Source: Anaerocolumna sp. (lineage in GTDB: Bacteria; Bacillota; Clostridia; Lachnospirales; Lachnospiraceae). Taken from it: 58,688 nucleotides of DNA. Shown one piece after another: positions 8,443 through 16,372 of the stretch. The stretch lies in contig JAQSXJ010000037.1 in assembly GCA_029256725.1 (NCBI GenBank), forward strand, positions 1 to 58,688, written 5' to 3'. The notes beneath the pieces were generated by a model. The model ran no database searches and was not told the origin of the DNA. It saw only the letters and a list, made by a program, of their open reading frames with translations. The stretch's first letter is position 1, and the number at the start of each line of letters is the position of its first letter. The position numbers and the translations under genes were made by a program.

Positions 8443-8730
8443 ATGGATATAGATTTTTTGTTACAATACATAAACCTGATAACTCTCGGTATTTGCTTAT
8501 GTATTGGCTATGCCTTTAAAAAGATCAACAAGTTTAACAACCAGTATATTCCAGCAGTAATGCTTTTGCTAGGTACCATCATCAATGTATTGGTAAACAT
8601 CCCGAATATAAACATGGCAGTCATTCTTGGTGGTATGATTAGTGGTCTGGCAAGTACAGGACTTTATGAAGCTATGAGAAATCTGATTGAAAAAGATGGA
8701 AAGAAGGAGGGCTCCGAAAATGACGAATAA
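8443..8730 (+). CDS. Phage holin (Hol44 / holin superfamily V type)
   Basis: The 95-aa product has three short hydrophobic helices (about 8-25, 36-54, 58-78), a KKINKFNNQYIPAV segment between the first two and a charged C-terminal tail, the layout of Phage_holin_5_2 proteins. It would form membrane lesions timed for release of the endolysin. AGAGAGGTG precedes the ATG. Its last 11 bases overlap the endolysin start, so the two are translationally coupled. Confidence 0.82.
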   Translation: MDIDFLLQYINLITLGICLCIGYAFKKINKFNNQYIPAVMLLLGTIINVLVNIPNINMAVILGGMISGLASTGLYEAMRNLIEKDGKKEGSENDE

Positions 8731-9433
8731 AGAACTGATTACTCAGCTTGGAACTGCTGCAGTAAAGTTCTATCCGCAATACAAGATTCTACCCAGCATG
8801 ACAATTGCACAGGCAATTCTGGAATCAAATTGGGGGAAATCCGGCCTTGCGAAAGATTGTCACAACTACTTTGGTATGAAATGGACGAACACATGCGGTA
8901 CCGAATTCAAAGAGTATTCCACTCAAGAACAGAGAAATGATAAAACCTGGTATACAGTAAAGGCAAAATTCCGAAAGTATGCCAACGCCTCGGAGGGGAT
9001 TCTGGGATATTATGAGTTTCTTAATTACGCCAGATATAGAAATTTGAAAGGGGTAACGGATTATCGTGAATCCTGTTTCCTTATGAAAGAAGATGGTTGG
9101 GCAACAGATATATCTTATTCTTCCAAGCTAATCACGTTAATAAGAGACAATGAATTATGGAAGTATGACCTTCAAGCTATTTATTCAAAATCTCCTACAG
9201 GCACAATAAATCCGGATGCAACCTTTTTATCCATTGTCTGGTTGCAATACAACCTTAATATTTGTCTGGCAGGTATTAAAGATTATATCCCTCTGATAGT
9301 AGATGGAGATTATGGTTCTAAGACAAGAGCAGCGGTATTGTTATATTGGAAACTGTTAAACTGGAAGCCGGGTACCGGTTGGGGTGTAGGAATAAATACT
9401 AAGACTGCACTGGCAAATGAAAGAAAGGTATAA
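8720..9433 (+). CDS. Endolysin: glucosaminidase with C-terminal peptidoglycan-binding-like region
   Basis: The start is ATG 8720, with AAGGAGG at 8704-8710; an in-frame ATG at 8687 would add an Arg/Lys-rich tail lacking its own site. Residues 5-150 form a glucosaminidase (FlgJ/LYZ2) domain with MTIAQAILESNWGKSGLA, the probable catalytic Glu at 35, and YFGMKW. Residues about 165-235 contain VDGDYGSKTRAAVLLYWKLL, resembling the PG_binding_1 fold. It cleaves glycan strands of the host wall at the end of the lytic cycle or for tailocin release. It is the last gene of the phage block. Confidence 0.88.
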   Translation: MTNKELITQLGTAAVKFYPQYKILPSMTIAQAILESNWGKSGLAKDCHNYFGMKWTNTCGTEFKEYSTQEQRNDKTWYTVKAKFRKYANASEGILGYYEFLNYARYRNLKGVTDYRESCFLMKEDGWATDISYSSKLITLIRDNELWKYDLQAIYSKSPTGTINPDATFLSIVWLQYNLNICLAGIKDYIPLIVDGDYGSKTRAAVLLYWKLLNWKPGTGWGVGINTKTALANERKV

Positions 9434-9486
9434 GTGGTTAAAAGTGGAGCTGTTATAAGGGATGTTCTGATTTTTAGGCAAAAAGA

Positions 9487-9539
9487 AGGAGCATTACTTA
9501 TTAGCATAATTTAAATCAGCCATTTTGCAATGCTCCTTA
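9487..9539 (+). terminator. Inverted repeat, probable end of phage lysis operon
   Basis: AAGGAGCATT (9487-9496) pairs perfectly with AATGCTCCTT (9530-9539) around a 33-nt loop. It sits 50 bases after the endolysin stop and before a gene on the opposite strand, so it may work for both transcripts. The long loop lowers confidence. Confidence 0.5.
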
Positions 9540-9602
9540 TATGTTCTGAATTTTACAACAGTTATGATGGGTTAATAATATCAAAATCAACGTATGTACT
9601 AA

Positions 9603-9905
9603 TTAATCATTACCAGTAATCTCAATAATCTTCTGGCGCAGCAATGAGATAATATACTTCTCTGCATGTTCAGCAATATGATGAACAGAACAATCCAGGC
9701 ACTTCTCGTAGATATCTCCAAAAGCTGCTTTAAAATAGAGCTCCCTTTCATCGATGGTTATACTGAAAGAATAACTTCCACCACTATGTTTAACAACAGA
9801 TAACAATTCAGTGTCATTATTAGTCAGGCTGTCCAGATAATCCTTAACAGTCTGATATCTGATCAATTCATCATTTACCTTAGACGTAATTGCATGTTTT
9901 GCCAT
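9603..9905 (-). CDS. Hypothetical 100-aa protein
   Basis: The minus-strand ATG at 9905 follows GGGAGG at the right distance. The protein has an N-terminal helix (VNDELIRYQTVKDYLDSL), a central strand region (SYSFSITIDERELYFKAAF) and a C-terminal amphipathic helix with two Cys and two His (CLDCSVHHIAEHAEKY), which might bind metal. I recognise no family. It converges on the prophage lysis operon and could be either a host gene or a prophage moron. Confidence 0.6.
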   Translation of the reverse strand: MAKHAITSKVNDELIRYQTVKDYLDSLTNNDTELLSVVKHSGGSYSFSITIDERELYFKAAFGDIYEKCLDCSVHHIAEHAEKYIISLLRQKIIEITGND

Positions 9906-10037
9906 AAATAAATCCTCCCTTCATGAAACCTATTTCCCTTATTTCCATATTTTATATCATAAAGTAACATACATAGCAATAAGGCAAAGTGCTTATTAGT
10001 CCTTTATCATACAAAATAGCTATACTCATTAATTCCT

Positions 10038-10066
10038 TTGTATAAGTTATAATAACATACTATAAT
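10038..10066 (+). promoter_or_regulatory. Sigma-A-type promoter upstream of the GNAT gene
   Basis: TTGTAT (10038-10043) and TATAAT (10061-10066) are separated by 17 bases. The next gene on this strand starts at 10127, giving a leader of about 55 bases with GTAAGGAG as Shine-Dalgarno. Confidence 0.65.
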
Positions 10067-10126
10067 TTTCCTAAGAAACGAATCGGAAGTATGGCTAAAA
10101 TACTTAAGTAACGTAAGGAGAGTTAA

Positions 10127-11182
10127 ATGTTTAAACTACAAAACGTCAATTATGGTAATATAATACCTTTAATCAAGTCTCGGAATGAATTATCTGTATT
10201 TTCAGTCATACATAATATCATGCCAGGTGAGATTTATGTTAATAACCTGGAAAAACCAACGGCTGTATTAATCCAGACCAGTGAGTGCAATCTTGTTGCA
10301 GGAGATGTGTCGGATGTTGAATTTAATTCAAGGGTAGCAGAAGAATTGGATTTCTGGGATCAATTGACCCCAGATACCTCCGAGTGGAATGATGTTATAC
10401 CAACCATTCACAAGAACCCATATATCAGAAAATATAAAAGACGCAGATACATTATGACCAGTGATAATTTCAGGGAATGTGCTACATCTCTAAAAGATGG
10501 CTTTGTATTGGAAAAAGTAGATATAGATGAGATTAAACAAAGCAGTTATGAAAACGCAGAAAAGCTTCTTAAATGGGTTGAGGAATGGGGCAGTACTAAT
10601 AATTTTGAGAAATATGGTACCGGGTATTACATTCACAATGATAAAGCAATAGTTAGCTGGTCAATTAGTGATTGCAGTTTCGAGAAGGTAATTGCTATTG
10701 GTATAATTACAGATGAAAGATACCGAAAAAACGGATTTGCTAAAATCGTCGTATCTGCAACTATCAAGGACTGCTTTGCGAAAGGCTACGACAAGATAGA
10801 ATGGCTGTGTGTTGAAACGAATAAGGGATCAAGAGCATTAGCTGAAAGGATGGGCTTTCAGTACAAGAATGAATATTATTCTTATACTTCATATCCTCCT
10901 GTTGAAAATTTATATGATTTACCAGAAGCAGAATGGTGTGAATGGGGAAGCTATTTAGAAGAAGCGTCAAAAACTCAGAAAGAATTATGTGTGGACTGCC
11001 TGACCTGCTATCTGAAAGCCAATAATGTAAAAAAGTCAATCGTATTTCTGACAGCTATGAAGGAGATGGGGGTAGAAATAGATTATATCAGAATTAAAAG
11101 CTTTATATGCTATCTACAAGACAATGGTTTGGGATCAAATTTTAATTGTAATGAATGGTCTACTTTCTTAGAGCGCATATAG
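10127..11182 (+). CDS. GNAT family acetyltransferase with extra terminal regions
   Basis: The 351-aa product carries a GNAT fold in its second third (about 120-250). VIAIGIITDERYRKNGFAK (about 188-206) is the strand-4/acetyl-CoA loop, and GSRALAERMGFQYKNEYYSY is the helix-4/strand-7 region. The pattern fits the 'GNAT acetyltransferase' family PF12746. About 110 N-terminal and 90 C-terminal residues lie outside the domain; the tail contains two Cys (VDCLTCYLKAN) and may be a second helical unit. The substrate is unknown. It is monocistronic with its own promoter at 10038-10066. Confidence 0.75.
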   Translation: MFKLQNVNYGNIIPLIKSRNELSVFSVIHNIMPGEIYVNNLEKPTAVLIQTSECNLVAGDVSDVEFNSRVAEELDFWDQLTPDTSEWNDVIPTIHKNPYIRKYKRRRYIMTSDNFRECATSLKDGFVLEKVDIDEIKQSSYENAEKLLKWVEEWGSTNNFEKYGTGYYIHNDKAIVSWSISDCSFEKVIAIGIITDERYRKNGFAKIVVSATIKDCFAKGYDKIEWLCVETNKGSRALAERMGFQYKNEYYSYTSYPPVENLYDLPEAEWCEWGSYLEEASKTQKELCVDCLTCYLKANNVKKSIVFLTAMKEMGVEIDYIRIKSFICYLQDNGLGSNFNCNEWSTFLERI

Positions 11183-11204
11183 ATTTAGAGCGAAAGTTTG
11201 TTAA

Positions 11205-11410
11205 GAAAGATATATGACAAAAAGTTACGTAATAGAAAGTTATGCTATAAAGTTATAATGTGGAAAGTTATGTTATAAAGTTATCTTATTGAAAGTCACC
11301 TTTTTAGAAAGATTAATGATAGAAAAATAAACGATAGTAAGATAAACGATAGAAAGATAAACAAAATAATGATAAACAAAATAATGATAAACGAAAGAAA
11401 AGATAGTAGT
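11205..11410. repeat. Degenerate short tandem repeats in A+T-rich gap
   Basis: The 642-base gap after the GNAT gene begins with irregular copies of (G)AAAGTTATG/AAAGTTAT (to about 11300), then copies of GATAAACGATAGAAA and GATAAACAAAATAAT up to about 11400. Copies are imperfect and of varied length. No CDS on either strand is convincing here. Confidence 0.5.
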
Positions 11411-11472
11411 ATAGCAGAATATTTATAAAAACCACTTTGGGTGAGACCGTTTCAAATTCTGTGTTTTAGATA

Positions 11473-11575
11473 TTTTGGAGCCTTAAAATTTTACAAAATC
11501 CATGAATCGCCTTAAAGGCTGAAACCCTTGCTTTAAATGCGTTTTATGGATTTTTGTGTATTATCATTAAGCCCC
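11473..11575. repeat. Long imperfect inverted repeat
   Basis: TTTTGGAGCCTTAA (from about 11473) and ACAAAATCCAT (about 11491-11501) are mirrored by ATGGATTTTTGT (about 11548-11559) and ATTAAGCCCCAAA (about 11566-11578). This makes an interrupted stem with a loop of about 45 bases. It may be a degenerate mobile element or a structured transcript; it does not match the MITE family seen further right. Confidence 0.4.
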
Positions 11576-11639
11576 AAATGAAAAACTCTGTAAAACGAGT
11601 TTACACAAAACTATAAGCACTCCACTTTGGATTTTCTAA

Positions 11640-11721
11640 AATATAAGACCAGACAGCTTTTTGGTGCTTGCAAACTGAGGTAAATCCGGCTTATTCCAAG
11701 TCTTGTTACTGGTCTTATATT
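11640..11721. repeat. 13-bp perfect inverted repeat around 56 bases
   Basis: AATATAAGACCAG (11640-11652) is exactly mirrored by CTGGTCTTATATT (11709-11721). It lies about 100 bases beyond the stop of the minus-strand lipoprotein gene, so it could take part in transcription termination, or mark the ends of a small element. No T tract supports a classical terminator. Confidence 0.45.
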
Positions 11722-11824
11722 CATTAAGATCTAAAAGATATATGAAAAGAATTAAGAATAAAGCTTTAAATAAGCGTTCATATAAATTCTCAAAAACTAT
11801 CTTGGCTAAATAAATACCATTCTT

Positions 11825-12496
11825 TTATTCTGCTAAGTCAGCTGAATTTGAAGATGATATGGTCTCACCTGTATCAGCATTTATATAGGTTACAGTAATG
11901 TCATCTGACTCAGAACCATTAAAAATATTATACATTCCACCATACATATAAAACATGATATAAGTAAAGGATTCACTCATATCTAACTCTTCAGACTTTG
12001 TTGTCACTGTAAATTCTGTAAAAGTATCATTTGCTTTAACTTCTGTGATATTAGGATAATCATCAGATCCAACCATTTCCTTCATAGCGTCATTGATTGT
12101 ATTAGCCATTTCTGCCATCATAGTCTCATGCTGTTTCTTGGTCATAACATAGGTGGCACTGCCATCATCATTTAAGGTAATGGACTTGTAACCTTCTGTT
12201 TCACGAATCAGATCAAGGTCTTCTTGTGTCTGACCATCAACATAAGTTGCAGGTATTGTAAGCTCTACCTCAGAAGAGCCTTTATCTACACTTACATCTC
12301 CCAAACTTTCAAGTTCAGAAGAGTCTGCATCCTTATCCTCACTGGTTGCTTCTTGACCTTCTGTGCTTTCATTAGTACCATTTGTACTGCCGGAATTACC
12401 TGTAGCGTTGCCGTTACTGTTTGAATCAGTATTTTTACCGCAAGCAGATAGGATTAAGGCTGTTGATAATAGTAACATTAATAGAATTTTTTTCAT
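11825..12496 (-). CDS. Secreted lipoprotein of unknown function
   Basis: The 223-aa product has a lipoprotein signal peptide: KK, hydrophobic core, lipobox LSAC with Cys19. A low-complexity Asn/Gly/Ser/Thr/Glu linker follows to about residue 60, typical of surface lipoproteins crossing the Gram-positive wall. The remaining 160 residues form an alpha/beta domain with a long Met-rich helix (KQHETMMAEMANTINDAM) and strands (FTEFTVTTKSEELD). I recognise no named family. AAAGGGAG precedes the ATG. It reads in the same direction as queH but 357 bases separate them, so it probably has its own promoter. Confidence 0.72.
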   Translation of the reverse strand: MKKILLMLLLSTALILSACGKNTDSNSNGNATGNSGSTNGTNESTEGQEATSEDKDADSSELESLGDVSVDKGSSEVELTIPATYVDGQTQEDLDLIRETEGYKSITLNDDGSATYVMTKKQHETMMAEMANTINDAMKEMVGSDDYPNITEVKANDTFTEFTVTTKSEELDMSESFTYIMFYMYGGMYNIFNGSESDDITVTYINADTGETISSSNSADLAE

Positions 12497-12853
12497 AAAT
12501 ATCTCCCTTTAATTTATTTATAATCAGCTATTGCTGGATTATTTGCCAAAACTAAATATGGGGATAAATTACATTACAATAACACCCAGTTTTTCCATTA
12601 AACCATGAAAAGGTGCATATGTAAATACATATTTTGTAGATTCAAGTACTTTTTTAATGTTTTATGGAGATAATATATTTCTTCCAAAGACGTAAACATT
12701 ATCTAAAAGCTGATTGGAGCAGCTGAATCTACATCAGTAATGTAATTTCCACTGAGCTAATATTCAATTTATGATACTGGCATATATATGAAAGAGATAT
12801 TAGTAATTTTAGTTACAATAAATTGTAAAAATTAAAATAAAACTTATTCATAC
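12497..12853. other. Non-coding gap between lipoprotein and queH
   Basis: This is A+T-rich sequence without a plausible CDS. It should contain the minus-strand promoter of the lipoprotein gene; TTGGCA and a TATAAA-like box are visible within 60 bases of the start (minus strand) but at non-ideal spacing. Nothing else is recognisable. Confidence 0.4.
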
Positions 12854-13501
12854 TTATTCATTATCCTTTTGTTCTCTTCCTTCTCTGGAACTAATCATTG
12901 AATAAACACATCCGCAGTAATCCTGTCTGTATAGATCATGTTCTTTTGATAATTCAATGGAGCGCTTGTAGCCATTTTTTTTCTTGAAATCCGAACGAAG
13001 ATAAATAGCTCCGTATTCAACAGCAACAGCTTCACCAATGGAATTTAGTTTGGATGCATTTTTATGAGGACTGATTGTGAGGGTAGTGGTAAAATAATCA
13101 AATCCATTTTCCTTCGCGTATTTGGCTGCTTCTCTAAGACGGAGTTCATAACAGCCGAAACATCTTTCACCACCCTCGGGCTGATTTTCTTTGCCTTTAG
13201 CAATTTTATAAAAGAGTTCCGGTTCATAACTGCCCTCCAGGAAAGAAATGGGGTGTTTTACAGGCAGAGCACTGATCAGACGTTTCTGTTCTACAACTCT
13301 GCGGTCATATTCTTCTTTCATGGATATGTTAGGATTATAATAAAATATGGTGATACTAAAATAATCTGACAAGTATTCCAGACAATAACTGCTGCAGGGA
13401 GCACAGCAGCTGTGGAGCAAAAGAGTGGGAGTACTGCCTTGTGCTGTTATATTAGAGAGAGTTTTTTCCAACTCTTTTTGATAATTTATAATGTTTTCCA
13501 T
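12854..13501 (-). CDS. queH: Epoxyqueuosine reductase QueH
   Basis: The 215-aa product is a QueH (DUF208) protein, the non-B12 epoxyqueuosine reductase that makes the last step of queuosine formation in tRNA. All expected Cys pairs are present: HSCCAPC (Cys32, 33, 36), ERCFGCYELRL (Cys114, 117) and DYCGC (Cys196, 198), which hold the iron-sulfur cluster, second iron and redox disulfide of the family. LTISPHKNASKLNSIG is also typical. The length is normal. It stands alone on the minus strand, diverging from the tRNA-Pro gene. Confidence 0.93.
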   Translation of the reverse strand: MENIINYQKELEKTLSNITAQGSTPTLLLHSCCAPCSSYCLEYLSDYFSITIFYYNPNISMKEEYDRRVVEQKRLISALPVKHPISFLEGSYEPELFYKIAKGKENQPEGGERCFGCYELRLREAAKYAKENGFDYFTTTLTISPHKNASKLNSIGEAVAVEYGAIYLRSDFKKKNGYKRSIELSKEHDLYRQDYCGCVYSMISSREGREQKDNE

Positions 13502-13613
13502 TGATATCCTCCGTATTCACCTAAATCTGTATGTCTTTGGCAGTTTTTAGGGCTTTTTTTTGTACTTAATAATAATAATTTTTAAATTTTTTTAAAAAAT
13601 ATGAAAATTCTAC

Positions 13614-13642
13614 TTGATTTTTTACCTAGAATATTATAATAT
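13614..13642 (+). promoter_or_regulatory. Probable promoter of the tRNA-Pro gene
   Basis: TTGATT (13614-13619) and TAATAT (13637-13642) are 17 bases apart. Overlapping TATAAT hexamers at 13635 and 13640 give less good spacing. The tRNA starts 55 bases downstream. Confidence 0.5.
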
Positions 13643-13696
13643 AATATTGTTGTGAGACGCAAGAGCAAAATAAAAAAGCTGATCATCAACAAATAT

Positions 13697-13771
13697 CGAG
13701 GCGTGGCTCAGCTTGGCTAGAGCGCTGTGTTAGGGACGCAGAGGTCGCAAGTTCAAATCTTGTCGCCTCGA
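13697..13771 (+). tRNA. tRNA-Pro (anticodon AGG)
   Basis: This is a 75-nt cloverleaf: a perfect 7-bp acceptor stem CGAGGCG/CGCCTCG, a D arm with GCTC/GAGC, anticodon stem CTGTG/CGCAG, loop TTAGGGA, T arm GCAAG-TTCAAAT-CTTGT and A73. The loop gives anticodon AGG (34-36) with G37, which fits proline. CCA is not encoded. It is followed by a T-rich stretch and a strong terminator hairpin. Confidence 0.9.
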
Positions 13772-13796
13772 TTTTTTATTTAAAGTGGTATATAAT

Positions 13797-13842
13797 AAGA
13801 AGCAGTAGGATTGAAGTTGCATTTAATCCTGCTGCTTCTTTC
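13797..13842 (+). terminator. Terminator after tRNA-Pro
   Basis: AAGAAGCAGTAGGATT (13797-13812) pairs with AATCCTGCTGCTTCTT (13825-13840), a 16-bp stem with one G-T pair and a 12-nt loop. It is A-flanked on the left and T-flanked on the right, so it could work in both directions. Confidence 0.75.
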
Positions 13843-13996
13843 ATTATACCTAATATTTTATACCTGATATGCTATATACTATTTTTGGCCATTTACGTTG
13901 AATTTTAGCCTTTTCCAGGTATAAATGGTTGTATATGTGATTTTTTATACAAGAGATAGATAAAAATTTAATTGTTATAGCATTTTTTTCTCACCA

Positions 13997-14022
13997 CCTG
14001 TAAAATAGGCCTGTTTTACAGG
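13997..14022. promoter_or_regulatory. Perfect 9-bp dyad upstream of SDR gene, possible operator
   Basis: CCTGTAAAA (13997-14005) and TTTTACAGG (14014-14022) flank an 8-nt centre, within the 330-base gap before the SDR gene. The flanks are A+T-rich and no CDS is seen. Symmetry and size suit a repressor site; the regulator is unknown. It could also be a short hairpin terminator remnant. Confidence 0.35.
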
Positions 14023-14177
14023 GAGTATTATAAACTTATATTTTGACACAAAATATTACTATTTAACCAGTTATACGACATTTAGAGAGGCATACCAATA
14101 ACGCAAATAAATATAGTATAATAAGTTCAAACAATTTAGAAAAATAATAGGAATAATGGAATGAGGTGCAGGCATAA

Positions 14178-14915
14178 ATGGATTTTACGGGCATAGTTGT
14201 GGTTATAACCGGAGGTGCCAGAGGTATTGGCAGGAATATGGTGGAGCACTTCCAAGCAGCAGGTGCCAGAACAGCTGTTATCGACATACTCACAGAAAAT
14301 ACGGAGTATACTAATTCAACTGATTTTTATTTTACAGGAGACTTAAAAAAAGAAAAGGATATTCAGTTTTTTGCAGCAGAAGTTCTTAAACGGTATGGCA
14401 AAATTGATTATCTTATAAATAATGCGTGCTATAGCAACAAGGGGCTTCTATCCGGTTGTAGTTTTGAAGCCTTTGATGAAGTGCTGCGGGTAGGAGTTGG
14501 TGCACCTTACTATCTGACTAAACTGTTCATGGAGTATTTTGGGGAAGGTGGTGCTATTGTAAACATTGCCTCAACCAGAGCTTTTATGTCTCAGGAGGAT
14601 ACGGAGAGTTACTCAGCAGCAAAAGGTGGAATAGTGGCTCTTACTCATGCGATGGCAGTCAGTTTGGCTGGAAAAGTCAGAGTAAACTGTATATCACCTG
14701 GTTGGATTGATACCACAGGAGAGAAATTCTCCCAAGAGGATAAGGAGCAGCATCCGGTTAAAAGAATCGGTAAGACAGAAGATATCACAAAGCTTGCTAT
14801 GTATCTGTGCAGTGAAGATAGCAGCTTTATAAACGGTGAGAATATCACGGTAGATGGTGGTATGAGCAAGCTGATGATTTATCATAACGATGAGGGCTGG
14901 GAATATAAAAGGTAG
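14178..14915 (+). CDS. SDR family oxidoreductase (FabG-like)
   Basis: The 245-aa product is a classical short-chain dehydrogenase. It has cofactor motif TGGARGIG (11-18), NNA at 81-83, a catalytic Ser near 132, Tyr145-x-x-x-Lys149 (YSAAK) and SPGWIDT after it. The length is standard. The C-terminus (NGENITVDGGMSKLMIY) is normal for the family. The substrate cannot be read from sequence; FabG-type ketoreductases and sugar/polyol dehydrogenases share these motifs. It precedes dgt by 165 bases and may be a separate transcript. Confidence 0.85.
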   Translation: MDFTGIVVVITGGARGIGRNMVEHFQAAGARTAVIDILTENTEYTNSTDFYFTGDLKKEKDIQFFAAEVLKRYGKIDYLINNACYSNKGLLSGCSFEAFDEVLRVGVGAPYYLTKLFMEYFGEGGAIVNIASTRAFMSQEDTESYSAAKGGIVALTHAMAVSLAGKVRVNCISPGWIDTTGEKFSQEDKEQHPVKRIGKTEDITKLAMYLCSEDSSFINGENITVDGGMSKLMIYHNDEGWEYKR

Positions 14916-15080
14916 ATTCAGAGCTGAGTTATAATACAACTTATATATTTGATTGTAATAAATCTGATAATTAGAAAATTTCGACCAGAAAAACAAAATT
15001 TCGAAAATAAAAAAGGAAACAGGAAGTTTTGGTGGAATATTATTAATATAAGCATTAATCTGAAAGAAAGGAGAACAGGT

Positions 15081-16127
15081 ATGGAAGAAGCAGAAAAAGA
15101 GAAAATGACAAAGACATTAAGCATGCGTGAAAAGCTGGAACAAAGAGAACATCAGTTTTTGAGTAAATATGCCTCCTTTAGTGATAATTCTATGGGCAGG
15201 GATGTGTATGAGGATCCTTGTGATTTGAGGCCAATTTATCAAAGAGACAGGGACCGGATTCTTCATTCCAAAGCCTTTCGACGATTAAAGCATAAGACAC
15301 AGGTATTTCTTGCTCCGGAAGGTGATCATTACAGGACGAGACTTACCCATACCCTTGAGGTATCTCAAAATGCCAGAACCATTGCAAGAGCCTTAAGATT
15401 GAATGAAGATCTGACAGAGGCAATTGCTTTAGGACATGATCTTGGGCATACACCTTTCGGTCATGCCGGTGAGAGAGCACTAAATTCCATCTGTACAGAG
15501 GGTTTTGAACATCATCTGCAGAGCATACGAGTCGTTGAACTTCTGGAGAATCACGGAAGAGGGTTGAATCTGACAAAAGAAGTCAGAGACGGTATTGTTA
15601 ATCACCAGACCAAAGGAGTTCCTAAAACGCTTGAAGGGAAAATAGTCAGATTATCCGATAAAATAGCTTATATAAATCATGATATTGATGATGCTATCAG
15701 AGGACATATTATTTCAGAAGAAGATATACCAAAGCAATTTACAGATATTCTAGGCCACAGTTCCAGGGAACGGTTAAATAGAATAATACATGATATAGTA
15801 AGCTGTAGCGAAGACAAGGATGATATCTTAATGTCTCCCGAGATAGAAACCGCTATGTTTGGTATGAGGAAGTACATGTTTTACAGTGTATATACGAATC
15901 CAAAAGCCAAAGGGGAAGAACAAAAGGCAGAGACTATGTTAAAGTATATGTTTGAGTATTACAGCAAGAATCTTGATCTTCTGCCTGAGGAATATTTTAA
16001 TATGATAAAAGAAAAGAATGAAAAAGAAGCCAGGGCGGTTTGTGATTATATAGCAGGTATGACGGATCGTTATGCAGTAGCTAAATTTAATGAGATTGCT
16101 ATACCACGCTTCTGGAGTGTATATTAA
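15081..16127 (+). CDS. dgt: Deoxyguanosinetriphosphate triphosphohydrolase (dGTPase)
   Basis: I choose ATG 15081 because GAAAGGAG lies just upstream; the frame is open 44 codons further but those residues are Asn/Lys/Ile-rich and unlike the family. The 348-aa product has the HD-superfamily pattern: RLTHTLEVSQNARTIARAL (about 87-105, ligand His90), GHDLGHTPFGHAGERAL (His119-Asp120) and a later DKIAYINHDIDDA. The length suits short Firmicutes dGTPases, which hydrolyse dGTP to deoxyguanosine and triphosphate. In Clostridia this gene commonly precedes dnaG-rpoD, as here. Confidence 0.92.
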   Translation: MEEAEKEKMTKTLSMREKLEQREHQFLSKYASFSDNSMGRDVYEDPCDLRPIYQRDRDRILHSKAFRRLKHKTQVFLAPEGDHYRTRLTHTLEVSQNARTIARALRLNEDLTEAIALGHDLGHTPFGHAGERALNSICTEGFEHHLQSIRVVELLENHGRGLNLTKEVRDGIVNHQTKGVPKTLEGKIVRLSDKIAYINHDIDDAIRGHIISEEDIPKQFTDILGHSSRERLNRIIHDIVSCSEDKDDILMSPEIETAMFGMRKYMFYSVYTNPKAKGEEQKAETMLKYMFEYYSKNLDLLPEEYFNMIKEKNEKEARAVCDYIAGMTDRYAVAKFNEIAIPRFWSVY

Positions 16128-16163
16128 CAATAAGCTATAAATAAGAGAAAACAAATAAGGTTT

Positions 16164-16233
16164 AAATAAGATAGAATAAATAAGATAGAATAAATAAGAT
16201 AGAATAAATAAGATAGAATAAAATAAGATAGAA
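16164..16233. repeat. 14-bp tandem repeat between dgt and dnaG
   Basis: AAATAAGATAGAAT occurs four times without change (16164-16219), and a fifth copy with one inserted A ends at about 16233. It begins 37 bases after the dgt stop, in the untranslated leader of dnaG. The repeat lacks symmetry and has no start codons. Confidence 0.85.
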
Positions 16234-16372
16234 CTACGAATTAGATTGATATTTTTAGATGAAGTGTAATGAAATCTAGAAGACAAAAACTACAATCGAT
16301 TTTATAAGAGCTTTACCAAAGAAGCACATATCAGCTTTATATGTATATATTAAAAAAGGAAAAGGAGAAGAC

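Noticed and set aside
11205..11410. CRISPR array
   Set aside because: Repeats are short, irregular and without spacers of constant length; no cas gene is in the window.
13697..13771. Attachment site of the prophage at tRNA-Pro
   Set aside because: The tRNA is more than 4 kb from the last phage gene with host genes between, and no second copy of its 3' end was seen near the prophage end.
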